Counted from the stretch's first letter, positions 1 to 11,769 are shown. The stretch: DNA of 64,000 bases from Cinclus cinclus (GCF_963662255.1 NC_085081.1:434001-498000), one strand, 5' to 3'. Made by a program: numbers and translations. The notes: generated by a model from the sequence alone, not told the origin.

Positions 1-442
1 TTTGGGGTTGTAGAGTTCATTTTTTTGGGGTTTTCGGGGTCCCTGAGTTGATTTTTGGGGTATTTGGGGTTCTAGAGTTCATTTTTGGGGGGGCGTTTCG
101 GTGTCCCTGAGTTGATTTTTTGGGTATTTGGAGTTCCAGAGTTCATTTTTGGGGTTTTCGGGGTCCCTGAGTTGATTTTTGGGGTATTTGGGGTTCTAGA
201 GTTCATTTTTTTGGGGTTTTCGGGGTCCCTGAGTTGATTTTTGGGGTATTTGGAGTTCCAGAGTTCATTTTTGGGGTTTTTGGTGTCCCTGAGTTGATTT
301 TTGGGTATTTGGGGTTCCAGAGTTCATTTTTTGGGTTTTTTTGGGGTTTTCGGGGTCCCTGAGTTGATTTTTTGGGTATTTGGGGTTCTAGAGTTCATTT
401 TTGGGGTTTTTGGGGTCCCTGAGTTGATTTTTGGGGTCCCAG
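1..442. repeat. Minisatellite, about 60-bp unit (acceptor side of a candidate exon)
   Basis: About seven units alternate GAGTTCATTTTTGGGG and GGGGTCCCTGAGTTGATTTT. The last unit runs into GGGGTCCCAG at 433-442, the presumed acceptor of the next exon, so the array looks like copies of the intron end. No gene is seen in it. Confidence 0.8.
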
Positions 443-588
443 GGGTGCTGGTGGAGCGTGGGGGGGGTCTGGGCCCAGCTCCCCCCCCTCCTGTCCCACC
501 TGGGCCGGCTCAGGCAGCGCCTGCAGCACCTGGAGCAGCACCTGGAGCCACACCTGGGCACGCAGGGGAGCTCCAGCACGGCCAACAG
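443..588 (+). CDS. Candidate internal exon, gene not recognised
   Basis: The segment is bounded by a CCCAG acceptor at 438-442 and an AACAG/GTATCC donor at 588/589. It is GC-rich and non-repetitive between two repeat arrays. One frame reads LPPLLSHLGRLRQRLQHLEQ and continues as HLEPHLGTQGSSSTANR, a Leu/Gln-rich amphipathic stretch that could be helical. Joining this frame to the VLVERG start needs removal of one G from the G8 run near 460-467, the same +1 G defect seen in other exons here. The downstream repeats copy the donor junction (CCAGGTATCCC), as they do at proven exons in this window, which supports a real exon. I cannot name the protein; it could also be GC-rich noncoding sequence. 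Confidence 0.4.
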
Positions 589-1500
589 GTATCCCAGAAT
601 AGTCCCTGAGCAATCCCCAAAAAAAATCCCCAAAAAATCCAGAAAAAAGCCACAAAAAATCCACAAAAAATCCACAAAAAATCCAGAAAAAAATCCCAAA
701 ATCCGGTGCAAAAATCCTCAGATCCTACCCCAAAGTATCCCCCCAAAAATAACCCAAAAACCCAGCCAGGTATCCCATAATAATACCTGATTTCTCCTAA
801 ATTATCTCAAAAAAACCCAAAATCCCAGCCAGGTATCCCATAAAAGTTCCTGATTTACCCCAAAGTTTTCCCCACAAAATCTCAAAAACTGGTTCACAAA
901 TCCCCAAATTTTCTGAAAATTTCCCCCAAAGAAACCTCAGAATCCCAGCCAGGTATCCCATAATAGTCCCTGAGCAATCCCCAAAAAGTCCCAAAATCCA
1001 GCAGAAAAATCCCCAAATCCTACTTAAGATTATTCCCAAAAAAACCCCAAAACCCCAGCCAGGTATCCCATAATAGTCCCTAATTTATCCCAAAATTATC
1101 CCAAATGAAGCCTCAAAGTCCGAGTCAGGTATCCCATAATAGTCCCTGAGCAATCCCCAAAAATCCCCAAAAAATCCCAAAATCCTGCCCAAAATTATCC
1201 CCAAAAAAATCCCAAAATCCCAGCCAAGTATCCCATAACAGTCCCTGATTTATCCAAAAATTATCCCAAAATTATCCCAAAAAAACTCCTAAAATCCCAG
1301 CCAGGTATCCCATAATAGTCCCTGAGCAATCCCCAAAAAAATCCCAAAAAATCCCCAAAAAAACCCAAAATCCAGTGGACAAAATCCCCAAATCCTTCCC
1401 AAAATTATCCCCAAAAAATCCCAAAATCCCATTCAGCTATCCCATAATAGTCCCTGATTTATCCCAAAATTACCCCAAAATTATCCCAAATAAAATCCCA
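589..1500. repeat. Minisatellite containing copies of the donor junction
   Basis: Units of roughly 60-115 bp repeat AGCCAGGTATCCCATAATAG and CCCTGAGCAATCCCCAAAA. They begin exactly at the candidate donor at 589. No coding signal. Confidence 0.8.
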
Positions 1501-2345
1501 AAATCCCCATTTCCCCCTCCCCCATTATCCCAAAATCCCCATTATCCCAAAATTCCCATTTCCCCCCCATTATCCCAAAATTCCCATTATCCCAAAATTC
1601 CCATTTTTCTCCTCATTATCCCAAAATCCCCATTTCCCTCCCCCCCATTATCCCAAAATTCCCATTTTTCTCCCCATTATCCCAAAATTCCCATTATCCC
1701 AAAATTCCCATTATCCCAAAATTCCCATTTCCCCCCCATTATCCCAAAATTCCCATTTCCCTCCCCCCATTATCCCAAAATCCCCATTTCCCCCCATTAT
1801 CCCAAAATTCCCATTTCCCTCCCCCCATTATCCCAAAATCCCCATTTCCCCCTCCCCCATTATCCCAAAATTCCCATTTCCCCCCCATTATCCCAAAATT
1901 CCCATTATCCCAAAATCCCCATTTCCCCCTCCCCCATTATCCCAAAATTCCCATTTCCCTCCCCCCATTATCCCAAAATCCCCATTTCCCCCTCCCCCAT
2001 TATCCCAAAATTCCCATTTCCCCCCCATTATCCCAAAATTCCCATTATCCCAAAATCCCCATTTCCCCCTCCCCCATTATCCCAAAATCCCCATTTCCCT
2101 CCCCCCATTATCCCAAAATCCCCATTTCCCCCTCCCCCGTTATCCCAAAATTCCCATTTCCCCCTCCCCCATTATCCCAAAATCCCCATTTCCCCCTCCC
2201 CCATTATCCCAAAATTCCCATTTTTCTCCCCATTATCCCAAAATCCCCATTTCCCCCTCCCCCATTATCCCAAAATCCCCATTTCCCCCTCCCCCATTAT
2301 CCCAAAATTCCCATTTTTCTCCCCATTATCCCAAAATTCCCATTT
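1500..2345. repeat. Minisatellite, CCCCATTATCCCAAAATTCC family, about 28 bp
   Basis: Dense array of CATTATCCCAAAATTCCCAT units running into the assembly gap. The + strand open frame through it is a repeat translation. Confidence 0.85.
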
Positions 2346-2545
2346 NNNNNNNNNNNNNNNNNNNNNNNNNNNNNNNNNNNNNNNNNNNNNNNNNNNNNNN
2401 NNNNNNNNNNNNNNNNNNNNNNNNNNNNNNNNNNNNNNNNNNNNNNNNNNNNNNNNNNNNNNNNNNNNNNNNNNNNNNNNNNNNNNNNNNNNNNNNNNNN
2501 NNNNNNNNNNNNNNNNNNNNNNNNNNNNNNNNNNNNNNNNNNNNN
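2346..2545. other. Assembly gap, 200 N
   Basis: Exactly 200 N, like the other two gaps, so a fixed-length scaffolding gap whose true size is unknown. Both flanks are minisatellite. Confidence 0.99.
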
Positions 2546-2915
2546 TTTGTATTTTGGGTATTTGGGGTCATTCTGGGGTGGTTTTGGGGTATTTTTGGGT
2601 ATTTGGGGTCATTCTGGGGTGTTTTGGGGTATTTGGGGTCATTCTGGGGTGTTTTGGGGTATTTTGTGTATTTGGGGTCATTCTGGGGTGTTTTGGGGTA
2701 TTTGGGGTCATTCTGGGTGTTTTGGGGTATTTTTGGGTATTTGGGGTCATTCTGGGTGTTTTGGGTATTTTGGGTATTTGGGGTCATTCTGGGGTGTTTT
2801 GGGGTATTTGGGGTCATTCTGGGGTGTTTTGGGGTATTTTTGGGTATTTGGGGTCATTCTGGGGTGGTTTTGGGGTATTTGGGGTCATTCTGGGGTGGTT
2901 TTTGGGGGTCCCCAG
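2546..2915. repeat. Minisatellite ending at the CDK16 acceptor
   Basis: Units of about 36 bp (TTTGGGGTCATTCTGGGGTG). The last unit grades into the CCCCAG acceptor of the next exon, so the array consists of copies of the intron 3' end. Confidence 0.85.
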
Positions 2916-3013
2916 GGGCGTGGGGTGCATTTTCTCCGAGATGGTGACGGGGCGGCCGCTGTTCCCCGGGGCCACCGTGGAGGAGCAGCTGCATTTCATC
3001 TTCCGCCTGCTGG
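2916..3013 (+). CDS. CDK16: CDK16 exon, kinase C-lobe (GVGCIF..FRLLG)
   Basis: Acceptor TCCCCAG at 2909-2915 and donor GTAAAC at 3014. It encodes [20 protein letters not shown], the helix F-G region after the activation segment. It starts in phase 1 (the first g completes a codon) and ends with one base of the Gly codon before TPTEETWPG. Confidence 0.95.
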
Positions 3014-6000
3014 GTAAACTGGGGGGACTGGGGGGGACTGGGGGGGGTTGGGGGGGTTGGGGGGGGTTTGGGGGGATTTGGGGAGCATTTGGGGGGGATT
3101 TGGGGGGGGCTTGGGGGGATTTGGGGAGGATTTGGGGGGATTTGGGGGGATTTGGGGAGGATTTTGGGGATTTGGGCGGGATTTGGGGGGGCTTGGGGGG
3201 ATTTGGGGAGGGTTTGGGGGAGTTTGGGAGGGGTTTGGGGGGGATTTGGGGGGGTTTGGGGGGGATTTGGGGGGGGCTTGGGGGGATTTGGGGAGGATTT
3301 GGGGGGATTTGGGGAGGTTTGGGGGAGTTTGGGAGGGGTTTGGGGGGGATTTGGGGGAGTTTGGGGGGGGCTTGGGGGGATTTGGGGGAGTTTGGGGGGG
3401 TTTGGGGGAGTTTGGGAGGATTTGGGGAGGATTTGGGGGGAATTTGGGGGGGGCTTGGGGGGATTTGGGGGGGGCTTGGGGGGATTTGGGGGGGGCTTGG
3501 GGGGATTTGGGGAGGATTTGGGGGAATTTGGGGGGGGTTGGGGGGATTTGGGGGGATTTGGGGGAAATTTGGGGGGGATTTGGGGAGGATTTTGGGGATT
3601 TGGGGTGAATCTGGGGGGATTTGGGGATGTTCGGGGAAAATTTGGGAGGATTTGGGGAAATTTGGGCTGAATTTGGGTGAATTTGGGGGGGTTTGGGGGG
3701 CTTGGGGGGAATTTGGGGGGAATTTGGGGTGAATCCGGAGGGATTTGGGGGTGTTTGGAGAAAATTTGGGGGGGATTTGGGGGAAATTTGGGGGATTTGG
3801 GGGGGTTTGGGGTGAATTTGGGGGAAATTTGGGGGGGTTTGGGGATTTTGGGGGAAAATTTTCTTTAAATGAAAGGGATTTTATATAAAAATAAAAGGGA
3901 TTTTATAGAAATTAAAGTAATTTTATATAAATTTAAATGACTTTATATCAATTAAAAAGAATTTTATATCAATTAAAAGGGATTTTATATCAATTAAAAT
4001 GATTTTTATATCAATTAAAATGATTTTTATATCAATTAAAAACCGATTTTCTATCAATTAAAAACGATTTCGTATCAATTAAAAATGACTTTATATCAAT
4101 TAAAAGGAATTTTCTATCAATTAAAATGATTTTTATACCAATTAAATTGATTTTTACATAATTAAAAAATGATTTTTATATCAATTAAAAACCGATTTTC
4201 TATCAATTAAAAGCGATTTTTATATCAATTAAATTGATTTTTACACAATTAAAAAATGATTTTTATATCAATTAAAAACCGATTTTCTATCAATTAAAAG
4301 CGATTTTTACATCAATTAAATTGATTTTTACACAATTAAAAAATGATTTTTATATCAATTAAAAACCGATTTTCCATCAATTAAAATGATTTTCATACCA
4401 ATTAAATTGATTTTTACATAATTAAAAAATGATTTTTATATCAATTAAAAACCGATTTTCCATCAATTAAAATGATTTTCATACCAATTAAATTGATTTT
4501 TACATAATTAAAAAATGATTTTTATATCAATTAAAACCGATTTTCTATCAATTAAAAACGATTTCGTATCAATTAAAAATGACTTTATATCAATTAAAAG
4601 GAATTTTCTATCAATTAAAATGATTTTTATACCAATTAAATTGATTTTTACATAATTAAAAAATGATTTTTATATCAATTAAAAACCGATTTTCTCTCAA
4701 GAGATTTCGGGGCCATTTAAAGGGTTTGGTTTTTGCCTTCAATAAAAAAAAAAAAATCCCCAATTTTTGGGATCCCTGAACCCCGGGGGATTTCGGCGTT
4801 TCCGGGTTGGGGATTTGGGGGGAATTTTTTGGGTGGATCCCGAATTTTTGGATAGCGCTGACCCCTCCCCCCCCCCCCCGGTGTCCCCTTTTTTAGGGAC
4901 CCCCACGGAGGAGACCTGGCCGGGCATCGGAGCCAACGCCGAGTTCCGGGCACAGAAATACCCGCGGTACCCGGGGGAGGAACTGCGGCAACACGCGGCA
5001 AGGTGTGGGACAGACGGACACACGGACGGGGGTGGGGGATGGGGGATGGGGACAGACGGACACACGGACGGGGGATGGGGGATGGGGGATGGGGACAGAC
5101 GGACACACGGACGGGGGATGGGGGATGGGGGATGGGGACAGACGGACACACGGACGGGGGTGGGGGATGGGGACAGACGGACACACGGACGGGGGATGGG
5201 GGATGGGGGATGGGGACAGACGGACACACGGACGGGGGATGGGGGATGGGGGATGGGGACAGACGGACACACGGACGGGGGATGGGGGATGGGGGATGGG
5301 GGATGGGGACAGACGGAAACACGGACGGGGGATGGGGGATGGGGACAGACGGACACACGGACGGGGGATGGGGGATGGGGGATGGGGGATGGGGACAGAC
5401 GGAAACACGGACGGGGGATGGGGGATGGGGACAGACGGACACACGGACGGGGGATGGGGGATGGGGACAGACGGACACACGGACGGGACGGGGGTGGGGG
5501 ATGGGGACAGACGGACACACGGACGGGGGATGGGGGATGGGGGATGGGGGATGGGGACAGACGGACACACGGACGGGACGGGGGGTGGGGGATGGGGACA
5601 GACGGACACACGGACGGGACGGGGGGTGGGGGATGGGGACAGACGGACACACGGACGGGACGGGGGGTGGGGGATGGGGACAGACGGACACACGGACGGG
5701 ACGGGGGGTGGGGGATGGGGACAGGGACACACGGACATGACGGGGCATGGGGGGACAGGGGGACAGGGGGACAGGGACGGGATGGGGGATGGGGGATGGG
5801 GAATGGGGGATGGGGACAGACAGACACACGGACGGGATGGGGGATGGGGGATGGGGACAGGGACACACAGACGGGACGGGGAGATGGGGGGATGGGGGGG
5901 ACAGAGGGACAGGGGGAGAGCGGTGGCTTCTGAACCACAGGGGTGTCACCCATCCCTGTGTCACCTGTCCCTGTGTCACCTGTCCCTGTGTCACCTGTCC

Positions 6001-9000
6001 CAGTGTCACCTGTCCCTGTGTGTCACCTGTCCCAGTGTCACCTGTCCCTGTGTCACCTGTCCCTGTGTCACCTGTCCCAGTGTCACCTGTCCCAGTGTGT
6101 CACCTGTCCCAGTGTCACGTGTCCCTGTGTCACCTGTCCCAGTGTCACCTGTCCCTGTGTCACCTGTCCCTCTGTGTCACCTGTCCCAGTGTCACCTGTC
6201 CCTGTGTCACCTGTCCCAGTGTCACCTGTCCCTGTGTGTCACCTGTCCCTGTGTCACCTGTCCGTGTGTCACCTGTCCCAGTGTCACCTGTCCCTGTGTG
6301 TCACCTGTCCCAGTGTCACCTGTCCCTGTGTGTCACCTGTCCGTGTGTCACCTGTCCCTGTGTGTCACCTGTCCCAGTGTCACCTGTCCCTGTGTGTCAC
6401 CTGTCCCTGTGTCAGCTGTCCCTGTGTCACCTGTTCCTGTGTCACCTGTCCCAGTGTCACCTGTCCCTGTGTGTCACCTGTCCCAGTGTCACCTGTCCCT
6501 GTGTGTCACCTGTCCCTGTGTGTCACCTGTCCGTGTGTCACCTGTCCCTGTGTGTCACCTGTCCCAGTGTCACCTGTCCCTGTGTCACCTGTCCCTGTCA
6601 CCTGTCCCAGTGTCACCTGTCCCTGTGTGTCACCTGTCCCTGTGTGTCACCTGTCCCTGTGTGTCACCTGTCCCAGTGTCACCTGTCCCAGTGTCACCTG
6701 TCCCTGTGTCACCTGTCCCTGTGTCACCTGTTCCTGTGTCACCTGTCCCAGTGTCACCTGTCCCTGTGTGTCACCTGTCCCCCCGTTACATTCTGGGCCT
6801 CCTGACTCTCTTTGTCCCCCAGGCTGGACCAGGACGGTGCCGATCTCCTGGGGCAGCTGCTGCAGGTGAGGTGGGCGTGGCCCACACTGACCCCACCCCT
6901 CCCCTTTGGCCCCGCCCCACGTGACCTCACCCTGCCCCAACGGGGCGTGGCCTCCCCACGGGCGCGGCTCCCTGTGGGGCGGGGCGAGGTGAGGCCACGC
7001 CCGTTTTGGGGTGTGTCCCGCCTGCGGGCGTGGCCTGACGGGGCGGGGCAGTTCGAGGGGCGGCGGCGGCTGCCGGCGGCGGAGGCCATGGGACACGCCT
7101 TCTTCAGGAGCCTGGGGCCGCGCGTCAGCGCCCTGCCCGACAGTGAGTGGGCGGGGCCGGGGGCGGGGCCTCGCCTGGGCGGGGCACTGTGGGGGTGGAG
7201 TTTTCATGGGTGTGGCACTGGAGGGTGGGGCTTGATGTGGGCGGGGCACCGGGGGTGGGATCTGGGATGAGGCGCTGGGGGTGGGGCTTTGTATGGGTGG
7301 GGCACTGGGGGAGGGGCTTTGCATGGGTAGGACTCAGGACTGGGCGGGGCAGTGAGGGCGGGGCTTCATATGGGTGTGGCACTGGGGGCAGGGCTTCGTG
7401 TGGGTGTGGCACTGTGGGGGTGGGGTATTGGGAGGGTGGAGCACGGGGGGTGGGGCTTCGCATGGGTGGGGCACCGTAAGGGTGGGGCACTGGGGAGGCG
7501 GGGCTTCACAGACGTGGAGTGTTGGGGGCGGGGCTTAATATGGGTGTGGCTCGGGGGGATGGTTTGGCGCATTGGGGCGGGGTTTCATATGGGTGGGGCA
7601 TTGTGGGGGTGGAGCAATGTGGGTGGGGCTTCATAGGGGTGGGGCGCTATGGGTGTGGCTGTGGGCGGGGCTTTGCGTGGGGCACAGTGGGAGTCGCGTG
7701 GGCGCGGGTTTGGGGAGGGGCTTCACATGGGTGTGGCCGTGGGGGTGGGGCTTAACCTTAAACACCCGGGATCTACAAATCAGGGGGCGTGGTTTTCTAG
7801 TGGGTGTGGTTTGTGCGACCACACCCCCTTCTTTATGGGACCCTCCCCTTGATGTGGGGTCCCGTCCCCCCCAAATCCCCCCCAAATCCCCCCCAAATCC
7901 CCCCCAGCCACGTCCATCTTCGCGCTGAAGGAAATCCAGCTGCAGAAGGAGCCGGGGCTGCGCTCGGCGCCCCTGCCCCCCACAGGTCTGCACCCCGAAA
8001 ACGGGACCCCGAACCCCAAAAACGGGACCCTGAACCCCAAAATGGGACCCTGAACCCCAAAAACGGGACCCCGAACCCCAAAATGGGACCCTGAACCCCA
8101 AAAACGGGACCCCGAACCCCAAAATGGGACCCTGAACCCCAAAAACGGGACCCCGAACCCCAAAATGGGACCCCGAACCCCAAAAACGGGACCCTGAACC
8201 CCAAAAACGGGACCCTGAACCCCGAAACTGCCTGAACCCCAAAAACGGGACCCTGAACCCCAAAAACGGGACCCTGAACCCCGAAACTGCCTGAACCCCA
8301 AAAACGGGACCCTGAACCCCAAAAACGGGACCCCGAACCCCGAAACTGCCTGAACCCCAAAAACGGGACCCCGAACCCCAAAATGGGACCCTGAACCCCA
8401 AAAACGGGACCCTGAACCCCAAACACGGGACCCCCGAACCCCAAAATGGGACCCCGAACCCCAAAATGGGACCCTGAACCCCAAAAACGGGACCCCGAAC
8501 CCCAAAATGGGACCCTGAACCCCAAAAACGGGACCCCGAACCCCAAAATGGGACCCTGAACCCCAAAAACGGGACCCCGAACCCCAAAATGGGACCCTGA
8601 ACCCCAAAAACGGGACCCCGAACCCCAAAATGGGACCCCGAACCCCAAAATGGGACCCTGAACCCCAAAATGGGACCCTGAACCCCAAAAACGGGACCCC
8701 GAACCCCAAAATGGGACCCTGAACCCCAAAAACGGGACCCCGAACCCCAAAAACGGGACCCCGAACCCCGAAACTGCCTGAACCCCAAAAACGGGACCCC
8801 GAACCCCAAAATGGGACCCTGAACCCCAAACACGGGACCCCGAACCCCAAAAACGGGACCCCGAACCCCAAAAACGGGACCCTGAACCCCAAAAACGGGA
8901 CCCTGAACCCCAAACACGGGACCCCCGAACCCCAAAATGGGACCCCGAACCCCAAAATGGGACCCTGAACCCCAAAATGGGACCCTGAACCCCAAAAACG

Positions 9001-10386
9001 GGACCCCGAACCCCAAAATGGGACCCTGAACCCCAAACACGGGACCCTGAACCCCAAAAACGGGACCCCGAACCCCAAAAACGGGACCCTGAACCCCAAA
9101 AACGGGACCCTGAACCCCAAACACGGGACCCCCGAACCCCAAAATGGGACCCCGAACCCCAAAATGGGACCCTGAACCCCAAAATGGGACCCTGAACCCC
9201 AAAAACGGGACCCCGAACCCCAAAATGGGACCCTGAACCCCAAAAACGGGACCCCGACCCCCAAAATGGGACCCTGAACCCCAAAAACGGGACCCTGAAC
9301 CCCAAAATGGGACCCTGAACCCCAAAATGGGACCCTGAACCCCAAAAACGGGACCCCGAACCCCAAAAACGGGACCCCCGAACCCCGAAAATGGGACCCC
9401 GAACCCCAAAATGGGACCCTGAACCCCAAAAACGGGACCCCGAACCCCGAAATGGGACCCTGAACCCCAAAAACGGGACCCCGAACCCCGAAATTGCCTG
9501 AACCCCAAAAACGGGACCCCGAACCCCAAAAACGGGACCCCGAACCCCAAAAACGGGACCCCCGAACCCCAAAATGGGACCCCGAACCCCAAAAACGGGA
9601 CCCCGAACCCCAAAAACCTCCTGAACCCCAAAAACGGGACCCCGAACCCCGAAATGGGACCCTGAACCCCAAAAACGGGACCCCGAACCCCGAAATGGGA
9701 CCCTGAACCCCAAAAACGGGACCCTGAACCCCAAAAACGGGACCCCGAACCCCGAAATGGGACCCCGAACCCCAAAAACGGGACCCCGAACCCCAAAAAC
9801 CTCCTGAACCCCAAAAACGGGACCCCGAACCCCGAAATGGGACCCCGAACCACGAAAACGGGACCCCGAACCCCAAAAACCTCCTGAACCCCAAAATGGG
9901 ACCCCAAAAACCCCAAAAAAACGCCCTAAACCCACCCAGATTTTGGGGTGTTTTGGGGGGTATTCGGGGGATATTTTGGGGTTATTTTTAAGGTGGTTTT
10001 GGGGTAAATTGGAGGAATTTTTGGGGTAATTTTGAGGAGATTTTGGGGTAATTTTGAGGAGATTTTGAGGAGATTTTGGGGTAATTTTGAGGTGATTTTG
10101 GGGTAATTTTGAGGTGATTTTGGGGTAATTTTGAGGTAATTTTGGGGTAATTTTGGGGTAATTTTGGGGTGATTTTGGGGTAATTTTGAGTTGATTTTAG
10201 GGGATATTTTTAAGGCATTTTTGGGGTATTTTTGAGGGTGATTTTGGGGGATTTTTGGGTTATTTTTTTTTTCCTGACCTTTTTTGTTTGTTTTTTCGGT
10301 TTTGTTTTTTTTTTTTTTTGGTTTTGTTTTTATTTTTTTCTTTTTTAGGTTCTTCCTCCTTCCGGGTGCTCGACACCGAATTTTGA
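2916..10386 (+). CDS. CDK16: CDK16 (PCTAIRE-1) kinase, C-terminal six coding exons
   Basis: Cyclin-dependent kinase of the PCTAIRE family, a cytoplasmic and membrane-associated Ser/Thr kinase activated by cyclin Y, with roles in vesicle traffic, neurites and spermatogenesis (family knowledge). Exons 2916-3013, 4897-5002, 6823-6865, 7052-7142, 7908-7985 and 10349-10386 join in phase into about 150 residues ending in TGA with no frameshift. They cover the lower C-lobe from the GVGCIF segment through [27 protein letters not shown] and [14 protein letters not shown] to [15 protein letters not shown]. The terminus FRVLDTEF matches the CDK16 ending (FRVVDTEF). CDK17 and CDK18 end in GKNRRQS-type tails instead, so the paralogue call is firm. 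The N-terminal exons with ATP site, PCTAIRE helix and DFG are absent from the window and should lie across the 2346-2545 gap. All introns are minisatellite. Confidence 0.93.
3014..3870. repeat. G-rich minisatellite in a CDK16 intron
   Basis: GGGGGGATTTGGGGAGGATT-type units of about 18 bp, starting just after the donor. Very dense G-runs on + give high G-quadruplex potential. The three overlapping Gly/Trp/Phe frames are artefacts. Confidence 0.9.
3871..4700. repeat. AT-rich minisatellite, about 22-bp unit
   Basis: Units such as GATTTTTATATCAATTAAAA and CCGATTTTCTATCAATTAAA, with longer blocks repeating. It is an abrupt AT-rich island within GC-rich intron sequence. Confidence 0.9.
4897..5002 (+). 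CDS. CDK16: CDK16 exon (TPTEETWPG..)
   Basis: Acceptor TTTTTTAG at 4889-4896; donor GTGTGG at 5003. It encodes [20 protein letters not shown] and then [14 protein letters not shown]. Human CDK16 reads [16 protein letters not shown] here. Confidence 0.94.
5003..5935. repeat. Minisatellite starting at the CDK16 donor
   Basis: Units of about 36-54 bp built from GGACAGACGGACACACGGAC plus variable numbers of GGGGGAT. It starts at the splice junction. Long ORFs on both strands (430, 404 and 639 residues) are repeat translations. Confidence 0.92.
5943..6790. repeat. Minisatellite, TGTCACCTGTCCCTG, 17-19 bp
   Basis: More than 40 tandem units of TGTCACCTGTCCC with AGTG or TGTG variants. On the - strand each contains CAGGTGACAC, a donor-like core, but antisense to CDK16. 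Confidence 0.92.
6823..6865 (+). CDS. CDK16: CDK16 microexon ([14 protein letters not shown])
   Basis: 43-nt exon between TCCCCCAG and GTGAGG. It encodes [14 protein letters not shown]; human has LDSDGADLLTKLLQ. Confidence 0.94.
7052..7142 (+). CDS. CDK16: CDK16 exon (FEGRRRL..LPD)
   Basis: Acceptor GGGGCAG at 7045-7051; donor GTGAGT at 7143. It encodes [20 protein letters not shown] then [10 protein letters not shown], the kinase-domain end containing the R-x-x-A-x-x-A-x-x-H motif (human RNRISAEDAMKHPFF). Confidence 0.94.
7143..7790. repeat. GC-rich minisatellite in a CDK16 intron
   Basis: Imperfect units of about 30 bp (GGGCGGGGCTTCATATGGGT, GTGGCACTGGGGG). It begins directly after the donor. 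Confidence 0.88.
7908..7985 (+). CDS. CDK16: CDK16 exon ([14 protein letters not shown]..)
   Basis: Acceptor CCCCCCAG; donor GTCTGC, a weak donor. It encodes [20 protein letters not shown] then PLPPT, aligning with human [20 protein letters not shown]. Confidence 0.94.
7986..9945. repeat. Minisatellite, about 21-bp unit, starting at the CDK16 donor
   Basis: Roughly 90 units of AACCCCAAAAACGGGACCCC and a shorter AACCCCAAAATGGGACCC variant, with occasional CGAAACTGCCTG. Three - strand frames of about 700 residues ([11 protein letters not shown]...) are repeat translations. Confidence 0.93.
9946..10348. repeat. TTTTGGGG-rich array and poly-T tract before the last CDK16 coding exon
   Basis: GGGGTAATTTTGAGGTGATT units to about 10260, then T-rich sequence up to the TTTTTTAG acceptor. 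Confidence 0.8.
10349..10386 (+). CDS. CDK16: CDK16 final coding exon ([12 protein letters not shown])
   Basis: Acceptor TTTTTTAG at 10341-10348 and stop TGA at 10384-10386. It encodes [12 protein letters not shown] consensus-like donor GAGCAG/GTGAAG follows at 10396/10397, so a 3'UTR intron is possible; that junction is only 10 nt past the stop. Confidence 0.93.
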
Positions 10387-10409
10387 CGTTGAGCAGGTGA
10401 AGACCCCCC

Positions 10410-10912
10410 CCCAAAAAAAATAAAGTAAAATAAAATAAAATAAAGTAAAATAAATTAAAAAAATAAAATAAAATAAAATAAATAAAATAAAATAACATAA
10501 AATAACAAAAATAAAATAAAATAACATGAAATAAAATAAAAAATAAAATAACATAAAAAAAAATAAATAAAATAAAATAGCATAAAGTAAAATAAAATAA
10601 ATAAAATAAAATAGCATAAAGTAAAATAAAATAAAATAAAATAAAATAAATAAAATAACATAAAATAAAATGAAATAAAATATAAAATAAAATAATATAA
10701 AATAAAATAAAATAAATAAAATAAAATAAAACAACATAAAATAAAATTAATTAAATAAATAAATAACATAAAATAGCATAAAATAAAATAAATAAAATAA
10801 AATAAAATAAAATAAAATAATAAAATAAAATAACATAAAATAAAATGAAATAAAATAACAAAATAAAATGAAATAAAAATAAAATAAAATAAAATAAAAT
10901 AAAATAAAAAGT
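10410..10912. repeat. (AAAAT)n microsatellite
   Basis: About 500 bp of AAAATAAAAT with occasional CATAAA variants. It contains many AATAAA strings, so a polyadenylation signal cannot be told from repeat. Not seen to be a transposon tail. Confidence 0.93.
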
Positions 10913-11159
10913 GATCCCAAAATTGGGGGTGGGGCAACACCTTTGAGAAATAACCCCCAAAAATCCCCCCCCAAAAAAAAAAAAAAAAAACCCCAAAAAC
11001 CCCAAAATGCAGGAAAATGCCCCAAAACTGAGACTTCCTAAAAATGGGGACCCCCAAACTCCAGAGCAGCCCCTCCCCCCCCTTTAAATTTGGGGTTCAG
11101 GAAAAAAAAAATCAACTGCGGGAACCCCAAAAATGGAGCGATGAAATTCGGGGCTTTGG

Positions 11160-11745
11160 GGATTTTCTTCTTTTCTTGGGGTTTTTTCTTTTTTTGGGGG
11201 ATTTTTCTTTTTTTGGGGGATTTTTCTTTTTTTGGATTTTTTTTGGTTTTTTTTTTTTCCTTTTTTGGGTTTTTTTTGGGGGATTTTTTTTTTTTGGGGG
11301 GGGGTTTGGGTTTTTTTTTTTTCTTTTTTGGGGTTTTCTTTTTGGGTTTTTTTTGGGTATTTTGGGTTTTTTTTTTCTTTTTTTGGGGGATATTTTTGGG
11401 GTTTTTTGGGGGGCTTTTTGGGTTTTTTTTCTTTTTTTGGGGGATTTTTCTTTTTTGGGGGATTTTTCTTTTTTTGGATTTTTTTTTGGTTTTTTTTTTC
11501 CTTTTTTGGGTTTTTTTTGGGGGATTTTTTTTTTTTTTTTGGGGGGGTTTGGGGTTTTTTTTTTTTCTTTTTTGGGGGATTTTTCTTGGGTTTTTTTTCG
11601 GTATTTTGGGGTTTTTTTTTCTTTTTTGGGGGATATTTTTGGGGTTTTTTGGGGTTTTTTTGTTTTTTTTTTCTTTTTTTGGGGATATTTTTGGGGTTTG
11701 TTTTTTTTTCTTTTTTTTGGGGATATTTTTGAGTTGTTTTTTGTT
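11160..11745. repeat. T/G-rich low-complexity array
   Basis: GGGGGATTTTTCTTTTTTTGG-like units with long T-runs. The Phe-rich and Lys-rich ORFs on the two strands are artefacts. Confidence 0.88.
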
Positions 11746-11769
11746 TTTAACTCTTTCCTCTCCCCACAG

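Noticed and set aside
4717..6924. Long Pro/Ser/Cys and Gly/Asp frames on both strands
   Set aside because: Intronic minisatellites between two proven CDK16 exons.
7631..9916. Three - strand frames of about 700-760 residues rich in GSRFWGSG
   Set aside because: Repeat translation of a 21-bp array inside a CDK16 intron; all three frames are open for the same reason.
2916..10386. CDK17 or CDK18
   Set aside because: The C-terminus FRVLDTEF is the CDK16 type, not GKNRRQS.
10410..10912. Poly-A tail of a retroposon
   Set aside because: It is a 500-bp (AAAAT)n microsatellite with no element body or target-site duplication seen.
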